Origin: CBDBJK01 sp965206395 | GTDB lineage: Bacteria > Chloroflexota > Dehalococcoidia > Lucifugimonadales > CATOSD01 | DNA length: 64,000 bases | NCBI GenBank assembly: GCA_965206395.1 | Contig: CBDBJK010000031.1 | Location: 124,001 to 188,000, forward strand | Direction of reading: 5' to 3' | Shown: piece after piece, positions 8,916 through 18,095 of the stretch | Numbering within the stretch: position 1 is the first letter of the stretch | Layout of the letters: each line of letters starts with the position of its first letter | The notes under the pieces: generated by a model | Told to the model about the DNA's origin: nothing | The model's database searches: none | Seen by the model: the letters and a program-made list of their open reading frames with translations, nothing else | Position numbers and translations under genes: made by a program

Positions 8916-10301
8916 TTGAACAACATCAAGAAGCCAATATACGTACCTTTTGCCGTAATTGTGCTGGCGGTGGCGCTGGTCGGTTGCAGCTCCACTTTGG
9001 CACCGACTGTTACGCCCCAACCGACAGTCGCGTTGGCTACGCCGACCGTAGCGCCAACGGCGACGCCTGAGCCAAGTCCTACTGTAGTTTCGACCTCGAC
9101 ACCTGAGCCTACGCCCGTTGTTTCCTCCCAAGAGTTCACGGCGTTTGCATCGCGGCTGGCGGACGAGGCTATCGACTTCCTAACGACACTTACCGAAGAC
9201 CTTAGCCCTCGCGCCAGCGGAACGCAGCAAGAGCGAGACGCCGCCGACTTCTTGGCGGCGCAATACGAGGCCCTCGGCTACAACGTTTCGCTTCAGCCGT
9301 TCAAGGTTCGGATACGGCCGCCGGAAATTCCCATGGTGACACTACTGCTTCCCGAAGCCCGCGATATTGAAGGCGTGCCCATACAGCGTTCCGGGCTGGG
9401 AGTGGCGTCAGGCCTTCTGGTAGACGTGGGCAGGGCGTTTGAAGAAGACATCCCACCGGAGGGCATTGAGGGGAAGATAGCCCTGATTCAGCGTGGTATC
9501 ATACCTTTCGAGGCGAAGGTGTCCCGCGTCGAGCAGGCGGGCGCGCTGGCCGCTGTTGTCTATAACAACGAGTCCGGACTAATTAGAGGCACGCTAACGA
9601 ACCAGGCAGATATACCCGCGATAATTATATCTCGTCAGAACGGTGAGGACATCCTGGAGCTAATGGCTAACGGCGATGTCGAGGCGACCGTGTCGTTTGT
9701 CATGGAAGACCGCGACTCTCGGAACGTCGTCGCTGAAATGCCCGGCACGAGCGGCGACAAAAGGGTCGTCGTGCTTGGCGGGCATTACGACACGGTTCCG
9801 GACTTTCCTGGGGCTAACGACAACGGCTCCGGCACAGCCACTATTCTCACGATAGCCAGAGAGATTGCGGAGAAGTCCTATCCCTTTACCGTGCGTTTCA
9901 TCAACTTTGGGTCAGAAGAGCTAGGCCTGCTGGGCAGCAACTTTTACGTCGACTCGTTGAGCGCCGAGGAGCGAGAGAACACCACTGCTATGATGAACTT
10001 CGACGCGCTCGGCACGGGCGACGAGGTTGGTGTTCTCGGAGACTCTGATCTGACAGCAGAGGTTGTTATCTACGGTCAGGACCATGGTGTCGATGTGCGG
10101 CGGAGCTTCGGGTTGAACGGCGGCAGCAGCGACCACGCCCCATTCGATGATGCGGACATCCCGATCATCTTTTTCCTGGCGGAAGACTTCTCCCGAATCC
10201 ATACGTCAGAAGACACGCTGGAATTCGTTCAGCCCGAACTGATGGGCAACTCGGCTGCCCTGGCAATAGCTCTGCTCGACGCTCTGTCCGAACAACCTTA
10301 G
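8916..10301 (+). CDS. M28-family metallopeptidase lipoprotein with PA domain
   Basis: A 461-residue exported zinc peptidase. Residues 1-26 are a lipoprotein signal ending in the lipobox ALVGC. Residues 30-70 are a Thr/Pro-rich spacer. A protease-associated domain (residues ~150-270) precedes the M28 catalytic domain. The metal and catalytic pattern is intact: H290 and D292 in GGHYDTV, D302 in NDNGSG, E334/E335 in GSEELG, a later Asp in NFDALG, and a His in RIHTSED. It should sit on the outer face of the membrane and trim peptides from the N-terminus. The start is a TTG; GGGAG lies 12 bases upstream, so a slightly different start is possible. It appears monocistronic. Confidence 0.88.
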   Translation: MNNIKKPIYVPFAVIVLAVALVGCSSTLAPTVTPQPTVALATPTVAPTATPEPSPTVVSTSTPEPTPVVSSQEFTAFASRLADEAIDFLTTLTEDLSPRASGTQQERDAADFLAAQYEALGYNVSLQPFKVRIRPPEIPMVTLLLPEARDIEGVPIQRSGLGVASGLLVDVGRAFEEDIPPEGIEGKIALIQRGIIPFEAKVSRVEQAGALAAVVYNNESGLIRGTLTNQADIPAIIISRQNGEDILELMANGDVEATVSFVMEDRDSRNVVAEMPGTSGDKRVVVLGGHYDTVPDFPGANDNGSGTATILTIAREIAEKSYPFTVRFINFGSEELGLLGSNFYVDSLSAEERENTTAMMNFDALGTGDEVGVLGDSDLTAEVVIYGQDHGVDVRRSFGLNGGSSDHAPFDDADIPIIFFLAEDFSRIHTSEDTLEFVQPELMGNSAALAIALLDALSEQP

Positions 10302-10511
10302 AGGCGTTCAATCCTTCCGCAGAAGGGCGCCCCTGCGTGTATTAGAGCCTATGCGGAAATACTATGTCGGTCTGCACGCTTGTGTTTGTATTCGCCAAAT
10401 AGCTATAATGAGTCGATACTGTAATCGATACGGACTTCCCATTTTGAAATATTTTTGTGCTTCGTGGCATGGAATATCGCCCGAAGTCGGAGTTCTGGAT
10501 TTAGATAATAG

Positions 10512-11654
10512 ATGACTACTAGCAAACGTGATCTCTACGATGTCCTGGGCGTTCCTCGCGGCTCTTCTGAGGAAGAAATAAGGAAAGCCTTCCGCAAGTA
10601 CGCCCTTGAATATCATCCCGACCGCAACAAGTCCGAGGGCGCGGCGGATAAGTTCAAAGAGATAAACGAAGCCTACCAGGTGCTTTCAGACACCAAAAAG
10701 AGGGCGGACTACGACCGCTTCGGACATGCGGGCGTTGGGCAAAACGGCGGCGCTAGAGGTTTTGAGGGCTACGAAAACTTCGGAGGCTTCGGCGACATCT
10801 TTGACGCCTTCTTTGGCGGCGGAGGCTTTGGCACGCGCACCCGCAGAGGCTCGGCAAGTCGGGGAGCAGACCTGGAGTTCGCCATACGCCTGGAATTCGA
10901 AGAAGCGGTCTTCGGCGTCGACAAAGAAATCGAGATTCAACGCACCGAGGTTTGCAGCCAGTGCAAGGGCACGAGAAGCGCCTCGGATAGCGCTCCAACT
11001 ACCTGCACCAACTGCAATGGCTCAGGGCAGGTGCGCCGCGCTCATCAGAGCATCTTCGGCCAGTTCACGCAGGTGGTAGTCTGCGGGACGTGCCGGGGAG
11101 AAGGCAAGATAATCAGCCAGCCATGCTCCCACTGTAGGGGGGCGGGCAGAGAGCAACGCATGCGCAGGATGGAGGTTTCCATTCCGGCGGGAATAGACGA
11201 TGGAACCCAGATCAGGCTCACCGGAGAGGGCGAGCCTGGAACTAACGGCGGTCGCGCTGGCGATCTGTACGTGTCTGTTCGCGTAAAGACTCACGAATTT
11301 TTCCAACGCCAGGGCAATGACATCCTCTACACGATGCCCATCAACGTGGCTCAGGCCGCCCTGGGAGCGAAGCTAAAAATCCCCACCCTTGAACTTGACG
11401 CCGACCTTGAGGTTCCGGCGGGGACTCAGACCGGAGAAGTGTTCCGGCTAAAGGGCAAAGGCGTCCCGCACCTCAGAAGCAGCCGTAGAGGTGACCATCT
11501 TGTCAGGGTCATCGTTGAAACGCCCAAGTCGCTGACCGAGGAGCAGTCCAGGTTATTCCAGGAGCTTGCCCAGAGCTTTGGAGATCAGAATTCTGATGAG
11601 AATGACAAGAACTGGCTTGGGAAAATCAAAGACGTCTTCAGCGGGGCCGAGTAA
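10512..11654 (+). CDS. dnaJ: chaperone protein DnaJ
   Basis: A 380-residue type I J-protein, cochaperone that stimulates the DnaK ATPase and delivers unfolded clients. The J domain carries HPD at residues 35-37. A Gly/Phe-rich segment runs from ~75 to 115. The zinc domain has four CxxCxGxG-type repeats: CSQCKGTR, CTNCNGSG, CGTCRGEG and CSHCRGAG. The C-terminal client-binding domain follows. No CIRCE operator or dnaK/grpE is visible in the 210 bp upstream. prmA follows after 10 bp and rsmE after that, a widespread dnaJ-prmA-rsmE order, so the three are probably co-transcribed. Confidence 0.96.
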   Translation: MTTSKRDLYDVLGVPRGSSEEEIRKAFRKYALEYHPDRNKSEGAADKFKEINEAYQVLSDTKKRADYDRFGHAGVGQNGGARGFEGYENFGGFGDIFDAFFGGGGFGTRTRRGSASRGADLEFAIRLEFEEAVFGVDKEIEIQRTEVCSQCKGTRSASDSAPTTCTNCNGSGQVRRAHQSIFGQFTQVVVCGTCRGEGKIISQPCSHCRGAGREQRMRRMEVSIPAGIDDGTQIRLTGEGEPGTNGGRAGDLYVSVRVKTHEFFQRQGNDILYTMPINVAQAALGAKLKIPTLELDADLEVPAGTQTGEVFRLKGKGVPHLRSSRRGDHLVRVIVETPKSLTEEQSRLFQELAQSFGDQNSDENDKNWLGKIKDVFSGAE

Positions 11655-11664
11655 GTAGTCTATA

Positions 11665-12567
11665 GTGAAATGGCTTGAGCTTAGTGTAAAATCGCCGCCC
11701 GAATTCGTGGAACCTCTGTCCCACATCTTCTATCGTTATGGGCATGGAGGCGTAGCCGTAGAGCAAGAAGGCGGCTTCAACCCGGACGAAGGCGAGACGG
11801 CCTCAACCACAGAGTGGGTCACCGTGAAGACCTACCTCCCCATGAACGCCACCACAGAAGACCGCCGCAGCCGCATCGACCTCGGAATCAGGCTAGTTGC
11901 CCACGTCGGCCCCATCTCTGACCTTGAGGTGCGAGAGCTGGACGAGGATGAGTGGGAAAGTAGCTGGAAAGAGCATTTCCACGTTCTCCACGTCGGTGAG
12001 AGGATCATCATCTGCCCAACCTGGCGCGAATACGAACCCAAGGAATCGGATGTCGTAATCTCGCTCGATCCTGGGATGGCCTTTGGCACGGGACACCATC
12101 CCACGACGCGAATGTGCCTTGAGCAGCTAGAGCATTTCGTGAAACCTGGAATGACGGTTTTGGACTTTGGCTGTGGCTCAGGCATCCTCTCCATTGCCGC
12201 CGCCAAGCTGGGAGCCAGAAGCGTGTTTGGCATTGAGATAGACTCGGTTGCCGTGAAAGTGGTCAAACAGAACGCAAGAGAGAACGGGATAGAATACAAC
12301 GTCCGCATCGCCCAGGGGACGCTGCCTCATCCCGACATCCAGCCACACAGCTTCGACATCGCGATTGCCAACATATCGGCCAAGGTCATATTAGAGGCCG
12401 CCGGTGAGTTGGCGCAAGCGGTCAAGCCTGGCGGAAAAGTAATCGCCTCTGGTATCCTTCTGGACAACAAGGGCGGCGTGGAAGAGGCGTTAGCCTCGGT
12501 TGGCGCAACACTCGACGAGACACTCGTGGATGGTGACTGGGTCGCGCTAGTGTATTCTATGCCATAG
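11665..12567 (+). CDS. prmA: ribosomal protein L11 methyltransferase
   Basis: A 300-residue PrmA, which trimethylates ribosomal protein L11 using S-adenosylmethionine. The N-terminal L11-recognition domain (residues 1-~90) contains MKWLELSVKSPPE and DEWESSWKEHF. The catalytic domain shows GTGHHPTTRMCLE and the SAM motif VLDFGCGSGILS. The NxxY-type site reads NISAK. Translation starts at GTG 11665, ten bases after the dnaJ stop, and the downstream rsmE begins 41 bp later. Length and order match the family. Confidence 0.95.
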   Translation: MKWLELSVKSPPEFVEPLSHIFYRYGHGGVAVEQEGGFNPDEGETASTTEWVTVKTYLPMNATTEDRRSRIDLGIRLVAHVGPISDLEVRELDEDEWESSWKEHFHVLHVGERIIICPTWREYEPKESDVVISLDPGMAFGTGHHPTTRMCLEQLEHFVKPGMTVLDFGCGSGILSIAAAKLGARSVFGIEIDSVAVKVVKQNARENGIEYNVRIAQGTLPHPDIQPHSFDIAIANISAKVILEAAGELAQAVKPGGKVIASGILLDNKGGVEEALASVGATLDETLVDGDWVALVYSMP

Positions 12568-12608
12568 TTTCTTCCCTCATCGATGGGAATAGGCCCTTTC
12601 AATTTGAT

Positions 12609-13349
12609 ATGCACCGCTTTTTTGTTTCTCCCGACTGCATCGATGGCCAGGACGTTACGCTGCCCGATAATGTGGCGCGTCAGTTGGCTCGCGTGCTGCG
12701 TTTCAAATCCGGCGACCGCATCATAGTGCTGGACGACTCCGGCTGGGAGTATGTCGTGACGCTCACAGTCGTGGACCCTAACGCGGCGCAGGGCCTGATT
12801 TCCGACAAGCGGGTCAGCGATGGCGAACCAGATGTCAGGCTCGTCCTCTACCAGGGTATGCTGAAATCGGACAGGTTCGAGTTCGTGCTGCAAAAGGGCA
12901 CCGAGTTAGGCATTTCTGCCTTCGTTCCGGTTTCGTGCGCTCGCTCTGTCGCAAAGGGTGACGGCGCAAACCGAAGCGTCAGATGGCGGAAGATTATCAC
13001 CGAGGCTGCCGAACAGTCCGGTCGTGGTAGAATTCCCATCCTCGAAAAGCCGTCTGATTTCCTCAGCGCCTGCGACGCCCACGAAGGCTTTGGCCTTATT
13101 CCCTGGGAGGAAGAAGCCGATGTGGGGCTGAGGGCGGTCTTAGGACGATGGAAGGCCAACGAACTCGGCATCTCGTCGGTGAGCATACTCATCGGGCCGG
13201 AGGGCGGCTTCACGCGGGAAGAGGTGGAATACGCCCGTTCAAAGGGCATCGTTGCGGTGAGTCTGGGTAAGCGCATCCTCCGGGCGGAGACTGCGGGGAT
13301 TGCGACGGCGACGGCGGTTCTCTACGAGCTAGGCGAGCTTGGGGCGTGA
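12609..13349 (+). CDS. rsmE: 16S rRNA (uracil-1498-N3) methyltransferase
   Basis: A 246-residue SPOUT methyltransferase that methylates U1498 of 16S rRNA. The N-terminal PUA-like domain starts MHRFFVSPDCIDG. The knotted SAM-binding end is diagnostic: LIGPEGGFTREEVEYA followed by SLGKRILRAETA. It is the last gene of the dnaJ-prmA-rsmE unit. A convergent NUDIX gene ends 22 bp downstream. Confidence 0.95.
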   Translation: MHRFFVSPDCIDGQDVTLPDNVARQLARVLRFKSGDRIIVLDDSGWEYVVTLTVVDPNAAQGLISDKRVSDGEPDVRLVLYQGMLKSDRFEFVLQKGTELGISAFVPVSCARSVAKGDGANRSVRWRKIITEAAEQSGRGRIPILEKPSDFLSACDAHEGFGLIPWEEEADVGLRAVLGRWKANELGISSVSILIGPEGGFTREEVEYARSKGIVAVSLGKRILRAETAGIATATAVLYELGELGA

Positions 13350-13370
13350 ATGTAGACGGGATTTATACAC

Positions 13371-13802
13371 TCAACTAACCTGATTTTCCCAGTACCAGTT
13401 AAGTATCTCCAGATGGTGTGTTGCAACCGATTTGCAGTTGACGTGACCTCTGACGATCTGCTCAGGTTTGAGAAGGTCATAAGCCTGACCTTCTCTTAGA
13501 ATCGCATTGTCAAGCTCAGTCGTTACCGGATAGTGAAAAACATAAAAGACTCTGGTTGGAAGATTGCGGAAGATTCGCAAAAAGATGAGCTTATCTGGGT
13601 CTAGTGCGATGGAGAGTTCTTCTTCAATTTCACGTATCGCTGCGTCTTCAGGTTGTTCGCCGCCTTCGATGCCGCCACCGAAGATACCCCAGCTATCCGG
13701 CGTGTGGATATGAGGAGCATTGTCACGCAACTGAAGAGCGATTCGTTGATGGCTGTCTTCCAAAATTACTAGAGCGACTTGTCGTTCTTGCTTCGCATTC
13801 AT
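13371..13802 (-). CDS. NUDIX hydrolase
   Basis: A 143-residue NUDIX hydrolase, cleaving a nucleoside diphosphate linked to another group. The Nudix box is complete: GGGIEGGEQPEDAAIREIEEELSI, given here as G-x5-E-x7-REIEEELSI, at residues ~47-70. I prefer the start at 13802 (MNAKQERQVALV), which fits the family N-terminus. An ATG at 13880 would add 26 residues of no resemblance. Substrate is unknown. It lies convergent to rsmE and just downstream of gpsA on the same strand, possibly read through from that operon. Confidence 0.85.
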   Translation of the reverse strand: MNAKQERQVALVILEDSHQRIALQLRDNAPHIHTPDSWGIFGGGIEGGEQPEDAAIREIEEELSIALDPDKLIFLRIFRNLPTRVFYVFHYPVTTELDNAILREGQAYDLLKPEQIVRGHVNCKSVATHHLEILNWYWENQVS

Positions 13803-13897
13803 AGATGGGTAATATATCCTTTGGGTCACAACTTCGAGTTTACAGAAGCTATCACTCCCATCTAAATCATGAGAAACCAATATAACGAATGTCTAGC

Positions 13898-14914
13898 TTA
13901 AACGCTCATCCCTGTCCGCTCCGGCCTGGGAGCGCGCCCAAGAAGCTGGTGGATAACTTCGGAAACGGCCACGCCATCGAACAGGACGCTGTAGGTGGCC
14001 TGGGTAATCGGCATCTCGACGCCTAGCTTTTTAGCCAGCTTGACGACGGCGGCGGTAGTGTCAACGCCTTCGGCCACGTTTTTCATGGAGGCGCGTATCT
14101 CATCAAGCGTCTTGCCTTTCGCCAGTTGCTCGCCAAAGTAGTGGTTTCGACTCAAAGGACTGGAGCATGTGGCTATCAAGTCTCCCATTCCTGCCAGTCC
14201 TGCGAGCGTCAAAGGATTGGCTCCGGCGGCAACGCTCAGTCGAGCAATCTCTGCCAGCCCACGCGTCAGAAAACCTGCCTTCGCGTTGTCGCCTAGCCTG
14301 AGGCCGTCGCACGCGCCCGCGCCAAGTGCGATGATGTTCTTCAACGCCCCGCCTAGCTCTACGCCCACAATGTCGTCGTTCGTGTAAACCCGAAACCTTG
14401 AGGAGTTCATGATTTCCTGCGCGGTTTTCGCGGCGTCAGGATTCTTTGAGGCCACGACAGTCGACGCGGGCCTCTCTTCGACTACCTCTCTCGCGAGATT
14501 AGGCCCAGCCAGAGCGCAGATGCCCGCCTGTAAAGAGGCTGGAAGCTCTTCCTCCAGTATCTGACTCATTCGCTTGCCCGTGGCAAACTCCAGACCCTTG
14601 GTGCAGCTAACCACAACAGCGGACTCGGAAAGGGAGTCGCGAATATTACGTACGTTCTCTCTCAAAGTCCGAGATGGCACCGCGATGATAATCAGGTCGG
14701 CCTCACTGAATGCATCGGAAGCCGATGCGGTGACGGTCAAGCCAGAAGGAAACGACACGCCGGGCACAAATCGGATGTGCTGTCCTATGGAGCGCAACTG
14801 ATTCGCCTCGTTCTCGGTGCGCGCCCACAGACGCACACCATGACCCTGGCGAGCCATAACTATCGCTAGAGTCGTGCCCCATGTCCCTGTTCCAACTACG
14901 CCGATATTAGCCAT
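13898..14914 (-). CDS. gpsA: glycerol-3-phosphate dehydrogenase [NAD(P)+]
   Basis: A 338-residue GpsA, reducing dihydroxyacetone phosphate to sn-glycerol-3-phosphate for phospholipid synthesis. The N-terminal NAD motif is GVVGTGTWGTTLA. The catalytic Lys region is VELGGALKNIIALGAGACDG, and AGLAGMGDLIATC is the usual C-terminal-domain signature. It lies 34 bp downstream of plsY, whose product uses glycerol-3-phosphate, so the operon couples two consecutive steps of phosphatidic-acid synthesis. Confidence 0.96.
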   Translation of the reverse strand: MANIGVVGTGTWGTTLAIVMARQGHGVRLWARTENEANQLRSIGQHIRFVPGVSFPSGLTVTASASDAFSEADLIIIAVPSRTLRENVRNIRDSLSESAVVVSCTKGLEFATGKRMSQILEEELPASLQAGICALAGPNLAREVVEERPASTVVASKNPDAAKTAQEIMNSSRFRVYTNDDIVGVELGGALKNIIALGAGACDGLRLGDNAKAGFLTRGLAEIARLSVAAGANPLTLAGLAGMGDLIATCSSPLSRNHYFGEQLAKGKTLDEIRASMKNVAEGVDTTAAVVKLAKKLGVEMPITQATYSVLFDGVAVSEVIHQLLGRAPRPERTGMSV

Positions 14915-14948
14915 CGTAATTCCTGACGCGCCTCAGATTGGGCTGGCT

Positions 14949-15563
14949 CTATACCGCTTTCGCAGACTGCCCTAACTTGCGCTCCTCGCCTTTGAGAAGC
15001 CTCTGAATGTTGTCCTTGTGCCGGACGACGACCAGCGTGCCGCCGATTATCCCGTACCATATGTACCCCATTGGCGCTACGCCCGTCGATGCGGCGATTA
15101 TCAGCGCAACGCATCCCGCGACGGTCGCCACGACAGACCCTAGCGACACGTAGCGGCTGATGCCGACCAGCGGCAAGCCGACCAGTGTGGACACCAGACC
15201 AGCAACGGGCCACAGCATGAGCAGGCTTCCCCATCCGGTTGCTGTGCCTCGACCTCCCCTGAAGCCAATGAAAACCGGCCAGTTGTGACCGAACAGGGCT
15301 GCGAGAGCGGCGGCGGACTCTACGCCCCCAGAATCGGAGATGATCCGAGCCAGTATTACCGCGACTACCCCTTTGCCCATATCGAGCAGAAGCACGAAGA
15401 CCGCAACGGGCACACCAACGGTGCGCATGACGTTGGTCATCCCAATCTTGCCACTGCCGTACTCTCGCACGTCAACCCGCCCGAAGACCTTTCCAGCGAT
15501 GAGGCCAAAGGGCAATGCCCCCAGAAGATAGCCCAGGGGAATCAAAATCAGATAGTCTGTCAC
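14949..15563 (-). CDS. plsY: glycerol-3-phosphate acyltransferase PlsY
   Basis: A 204-residue integral membrane acyltransferase that moves an acyl group from acyl-phosphate to glycerol-3-phosphate. The three short family motifs are present: SGKIGMTNVMRTVG (usually SGNxGxTNxxR, here with Lys), FRGGRGTATGWG, and the region before VVRHKDNIQRLLKGEE. About five hydrophobic segments are seen. The start codon overlaps the der stop by 4 bp (ATGA-type), so translation is coupled to der. Confidence 0.93.
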   Translation of the reverse strand: MTDYLILIPLGYLLGALPFGLIAGKVFGRVDVREYGSGKIGMTNVMRTVGVPVAVFVLLLDMGKGVVAVILARIISDSGGVESAAALAALFGHNWPVFIGFRGGRGTATGWGSLLMLWPVAGLVSTLVGLPLVGISRYVSLGSVVATVAGCVALIIAASTGVAPMGYIWYGIIGGTLVVVRHKDNIQRLLKGEERKLGQSAKAV

Positions 15564-16888
15564 CTTTCACCCCGACCCTTGAAACGCATTCTAAGGGGGC
15601 TGCCTTTGAACTCGAATGCCTCCCTCAGCTTGTTTTCCAGGTATCGTGCGTAAGAGAAGTGTACCATGTCCGAACGATTGACATAGAAGGTAAAGCTAGG
15701 CGGGCCGGTGTTGTCCTGCGCGACGCTGTATATCTTCAGCGACCCCTTGCGAGCAACCGACGGCGGATGCTCCGCGACTGCGCTCATTACACGCCGACTC
15801 AACTCGTAGCGAGGTAAGCCCTTCGTCCACTCCTGATAGACCTCCTGAGCGGTGTCCAGCAGGTTCTCAATGCCTGTGCCACGCAACGCCGAAGTATAGC
15901 AGACGGGCGCGAACGGAGCGAATTTGAAGCGTGACCTGAGCTTCTGAGTCGCCGCCTCCTGGTTCAGACCAAGCTCTGGTGCCAGGTCCCACTTGTTGAC
16001 GGCGAGCACGATACCCTTGAATGCGTCCAGGATGTAGCTTGCGATATGTGTATCCTGACTAGTCGCAGGCTCGGAGGCATCAATCACCAGAACCGCTACG
16101 TCCGCGCGGTCTATGGCCCTGATGGAGCGCAGCACGCTGTATTTCTCGATGCCCGGGTCAATCTTGCCGCTTCGCCGGATTCCCGCTGTATCTATCAGCA
16201 GCAGTGACTTCTCTTTGTAGGTTATCAGCGTGTCCAGGGCGTCGCGGGTAGTGCCTGGTATCTCGCTGACAATGGCCCGATCTTGCCCTGTGATGGCGTT
16301 GAGCAGCATCGACTTGCCCACGTTGGTGCGCCCGACGATTGCGACCTTCAGGTCGGCCTCTGGCTCAAGGAACTGAGGCTCGGCGGGAAAGCGCGCGACA
16401 ACCTCCGACATCAGATCGTCGATGCCTGTGTTGTGATAGGCGCTTATGGGAATCGGGTCGCCCAGAGAAAGCTCATAGAATTCCAGTGCAAGGGTCTCTC
16501 GCTGCTGGTTGTCGGTCTTGTTGATAGCCAGCAGAACTTTTTTGCTCATGGCTCGCAGGGCATCGGCCACGTCCCTGTCAGCGGCGGTGATTCCGCTGGT
16601 GGCGTCGGCGAGCATGATGATGATGTCGGCCTCGTCGATGGCGATGTCTATCTGACCCTTGATCTTGCGCCACAGGTCTGTTTCGGGAAAGAGATCGAGG
16701 CCGCCAGTGTCCACCAGGATAAAGGGGTAGTCGGCCCAGACGGTCTCCGTGGTTATGCGATCGCGTGTCGTGCCCGCAATCTCGGAGACAATGGCCTCCC
16801 GCCGTCCAACCAGACGGTTAAACAGCGTGGACTTGCCCACGTTGGGACGTCCCACGATTGCGACAATGGGTTTTAGATTTTGCTGCAT
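15560..16888 (-). CDS. der: ribosome-associated GTPase Der (EngA)
   Basis: A 442-residue essential double GTPase needed for 50S subunit maturation. Two G domains follow each other: GRPNVGKSTLF near residue 11 with DTGGL, and GRTNVGKSMLL near 185 with DTAGI and NKWD. A C-terminal KH-like domain follows. The ATG at 16888 (MQQNLKPIVAIVGRPNVGKS) is the right start: the open frame continues upstream to 17149, but that extension has no resemblance to the family and would overlap argF by about 250 bp. argF ends 14 bp upstream and plsY overlaps at the end. Confidence 0.95.
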   Translation of the reverse strand: MQQNLKPIVAIVGRPNVGKSTLFNRLVGRREAIVSEIAGTTRDRITTETVWADYPFILVDTGGLDLFPETDLWRKIKGQIDIAIDEADIIIMLADATSGITAADRDVADALRAMSKKVLLAINKTDNQQRETLALEFYELSLGDPIPISAYHNTGIDDLMSEVVARFPAEPQFLEPEADLKVAIVGRTNVGKSMLLNAITGQDRAIVSEIPGTTRDALDTLITYKEKSLLLIDTAGIRRSGKIDPGIEKYSVLRSIRAIDRADVAVLVIDASEPATSQDTHIASYILDAFKGIVLAVNKWDLAPELGLNQEAATQKLRSRFKFAPFAPVCYTSALRGTGIENLLDTAQEVYQEWTKGLPRYELSRRVMSAVAEHPPSVARKGSLKIYSVAQDNTGPPSFTFYVNRSDMVHFSYARYLENKLREAFEFKGSPLRMRFKGRGER

Positions 16889-16902
16889 AGTTAAATTCGC
16901 TT

Positions 16903-17817
16903 CTATCTGGAAAACAGGTGGGCTAGAATCGCCTTCTGAGCGTGCAGGCGGTTTTCGGCCTGGTCGAATACTACAGAGTTGGGATGGTCGAGCATGTTCT
17001 CCGAGATTTCCTCGCCGCGATGTGCGGGCATGTCGTGCATGAACACTGCGTCTGGTTTTGCTCCTTGCATCAGTTTTTCGTCTATCTGGTAGCTTGAGAA
17101 CACCTTGAGCCTCTCGACCTTCTCGTCCTCCTGTCCCATGCTGACCCATACATCAGTATATACGACATCGGCGTCCCGCACCGCTTCCACTGGCTGTTCC
17201 ACCCACTTCACGCTGGACTCTTTCTCCGATGCTCTATTTTTGGCCTCCTCCCACACCATCGTGGGTATCTGGTAACCTTCCGGGCTGGCGAGGGTGAAGT
17301 TCGCGCCGAGAGATGCGCACGCCATCGCGAGGCTGCCCGCTATGTTGTTGCCGTCGCCCACGAAGGAGACGTTCAGACCTTCCAGGCTGCCCTTGTGCTC
17401 GTATATGGTCAGCACGTCCCCTATAGCCTGACATGGATGCCCCAGGTCTGAAAGGGCGTTAACCACCGGAATGGAGGTGTTTTCACCGAGAATCTCAAGG
17501 CTCCGATGAGAGAACACGCGGGCGATGATGCCGTCCACCAGCCTGTCGAGCACGCGCGCGACATCCGCTTCCGGTTCGCGCACGCCAAGGCCGACATCGT
17601 CTTTGCTCAGATATATGCACTCTCCGCCTAGCTGTCGGATTCCTACCTCAAAGCTGACTCGCGTTCGGAGGGAAGGCTTCTCAAATATAAGCGCAAAGGT
17701 TTTGCCTTCGAGAGGTCGTTGAGTCAGGCCCTTTTTCATGGCATCGGCCCTCTGTAGCATCAGCAGAACCTCTTCGGGCGTCAAATCGGCTATAGATAGA
17801 AAATCCTTTCCTTTCAT
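16903..17817 (-). CDS. argF: ornithine carbamoyltransferase
   Basis: A 304-residue carbamoyltransferase of arginine synthesis, making citrulline from ornithine and carbamoyl phosphate. The carbamoyl-phosphate loop is KPSLRTRVSFE near residue 50, the HPCQAIGD motif is near 130, and the ornithine-side motif DVWVSMGQE is near 225. The usual HCLP signature reads HDMP in FMHDMPAHRGEE, so the ornithine-binding Cys is replaced by Asp. Everything else matches ArgF rather than aspartate carbamoyltransferase. It leads the operon argF-der-plsY-gpsA. Specificity for ornithine is likely but not proven given the change. Confidence 0.88.
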   Translation of the reverse strand: MKGKDFLSIADLTPEEVLLMLQRADAMKKGLTQRPLEGKTFALIFEKPSLRTRVSFEVGIRQLGGECIYLSKDDVGLGVREPEADVARVLDRLVDGIIARVFSHRSLEILGENTSIPVVNALSDLGHPCQAIGDVLTIYEHKGSLEGLNVSFVGDGNNIAGSLAMACASLGANFTLASPEGYQIPTMVWEEAKNRASEKESSVKWVEQPVEAVRDADVVYTDVWVSMGQEDEKVERLKVFSSYQIDEKLMQGAKPDAVFMHDMPAHRGEEISENMLDHPNSVVFDQAENRLHAQKAILAHLFSR

Positions 17818-17886
17818 CTTCCCCCCTTAATAAGCGATAATATAGCAAATTTCGAGCGATATGCGAAAGGAGCCCGTCAACCGCCG

Positions 17887-18045
17887 ATGAGCTTCGATTT
17901 TACCGATGAACAACTGCAGAGATTTCTCGCGATTTCTACGAGGGCGCTGTATGCTTCTGATTCCTTTCCAGACGAGGAAGAAACTAGTTTGACAAGAACT
18001 TCACCTTGGTACCTCATCAGGGTATTGTCTCTTATGGAGAATTAG
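17887..18045 (+). CDS. small hypothetical protein (52 aa) or gene remnant
   Basis: A 52-residue frame beginning MSFDFTDEQLQRFLAI in the gap between divergently placed argF and the convergent lipoprotein gene. AGGAG lies about 15 bases upstream of the ATG, farther than ideal. The first residues resemble the start of acyl-CoA dehydrogenases, but the rest does not continue that family, so it may be a relic. No other function can be offered. Confidence 0.25.
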   Translation: MSFDFTDEQLQRFLAISTRALYASDSFPDEEETSLTRTSPWYLIRVLSLMEN

Positions 18046-18095
18046 CCACAAATTAGCGTGTATGCGCCATCGTAGAGCAGGTTCAAAGACTTGCC

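Noticed and set aside
16889..17149. N-terminal extension of Der by 87 residues
   Set aside because: It would overlap argF in another frame and has no resemblance to the GTPase family; the family N-terminus begins at the ATG 16888.
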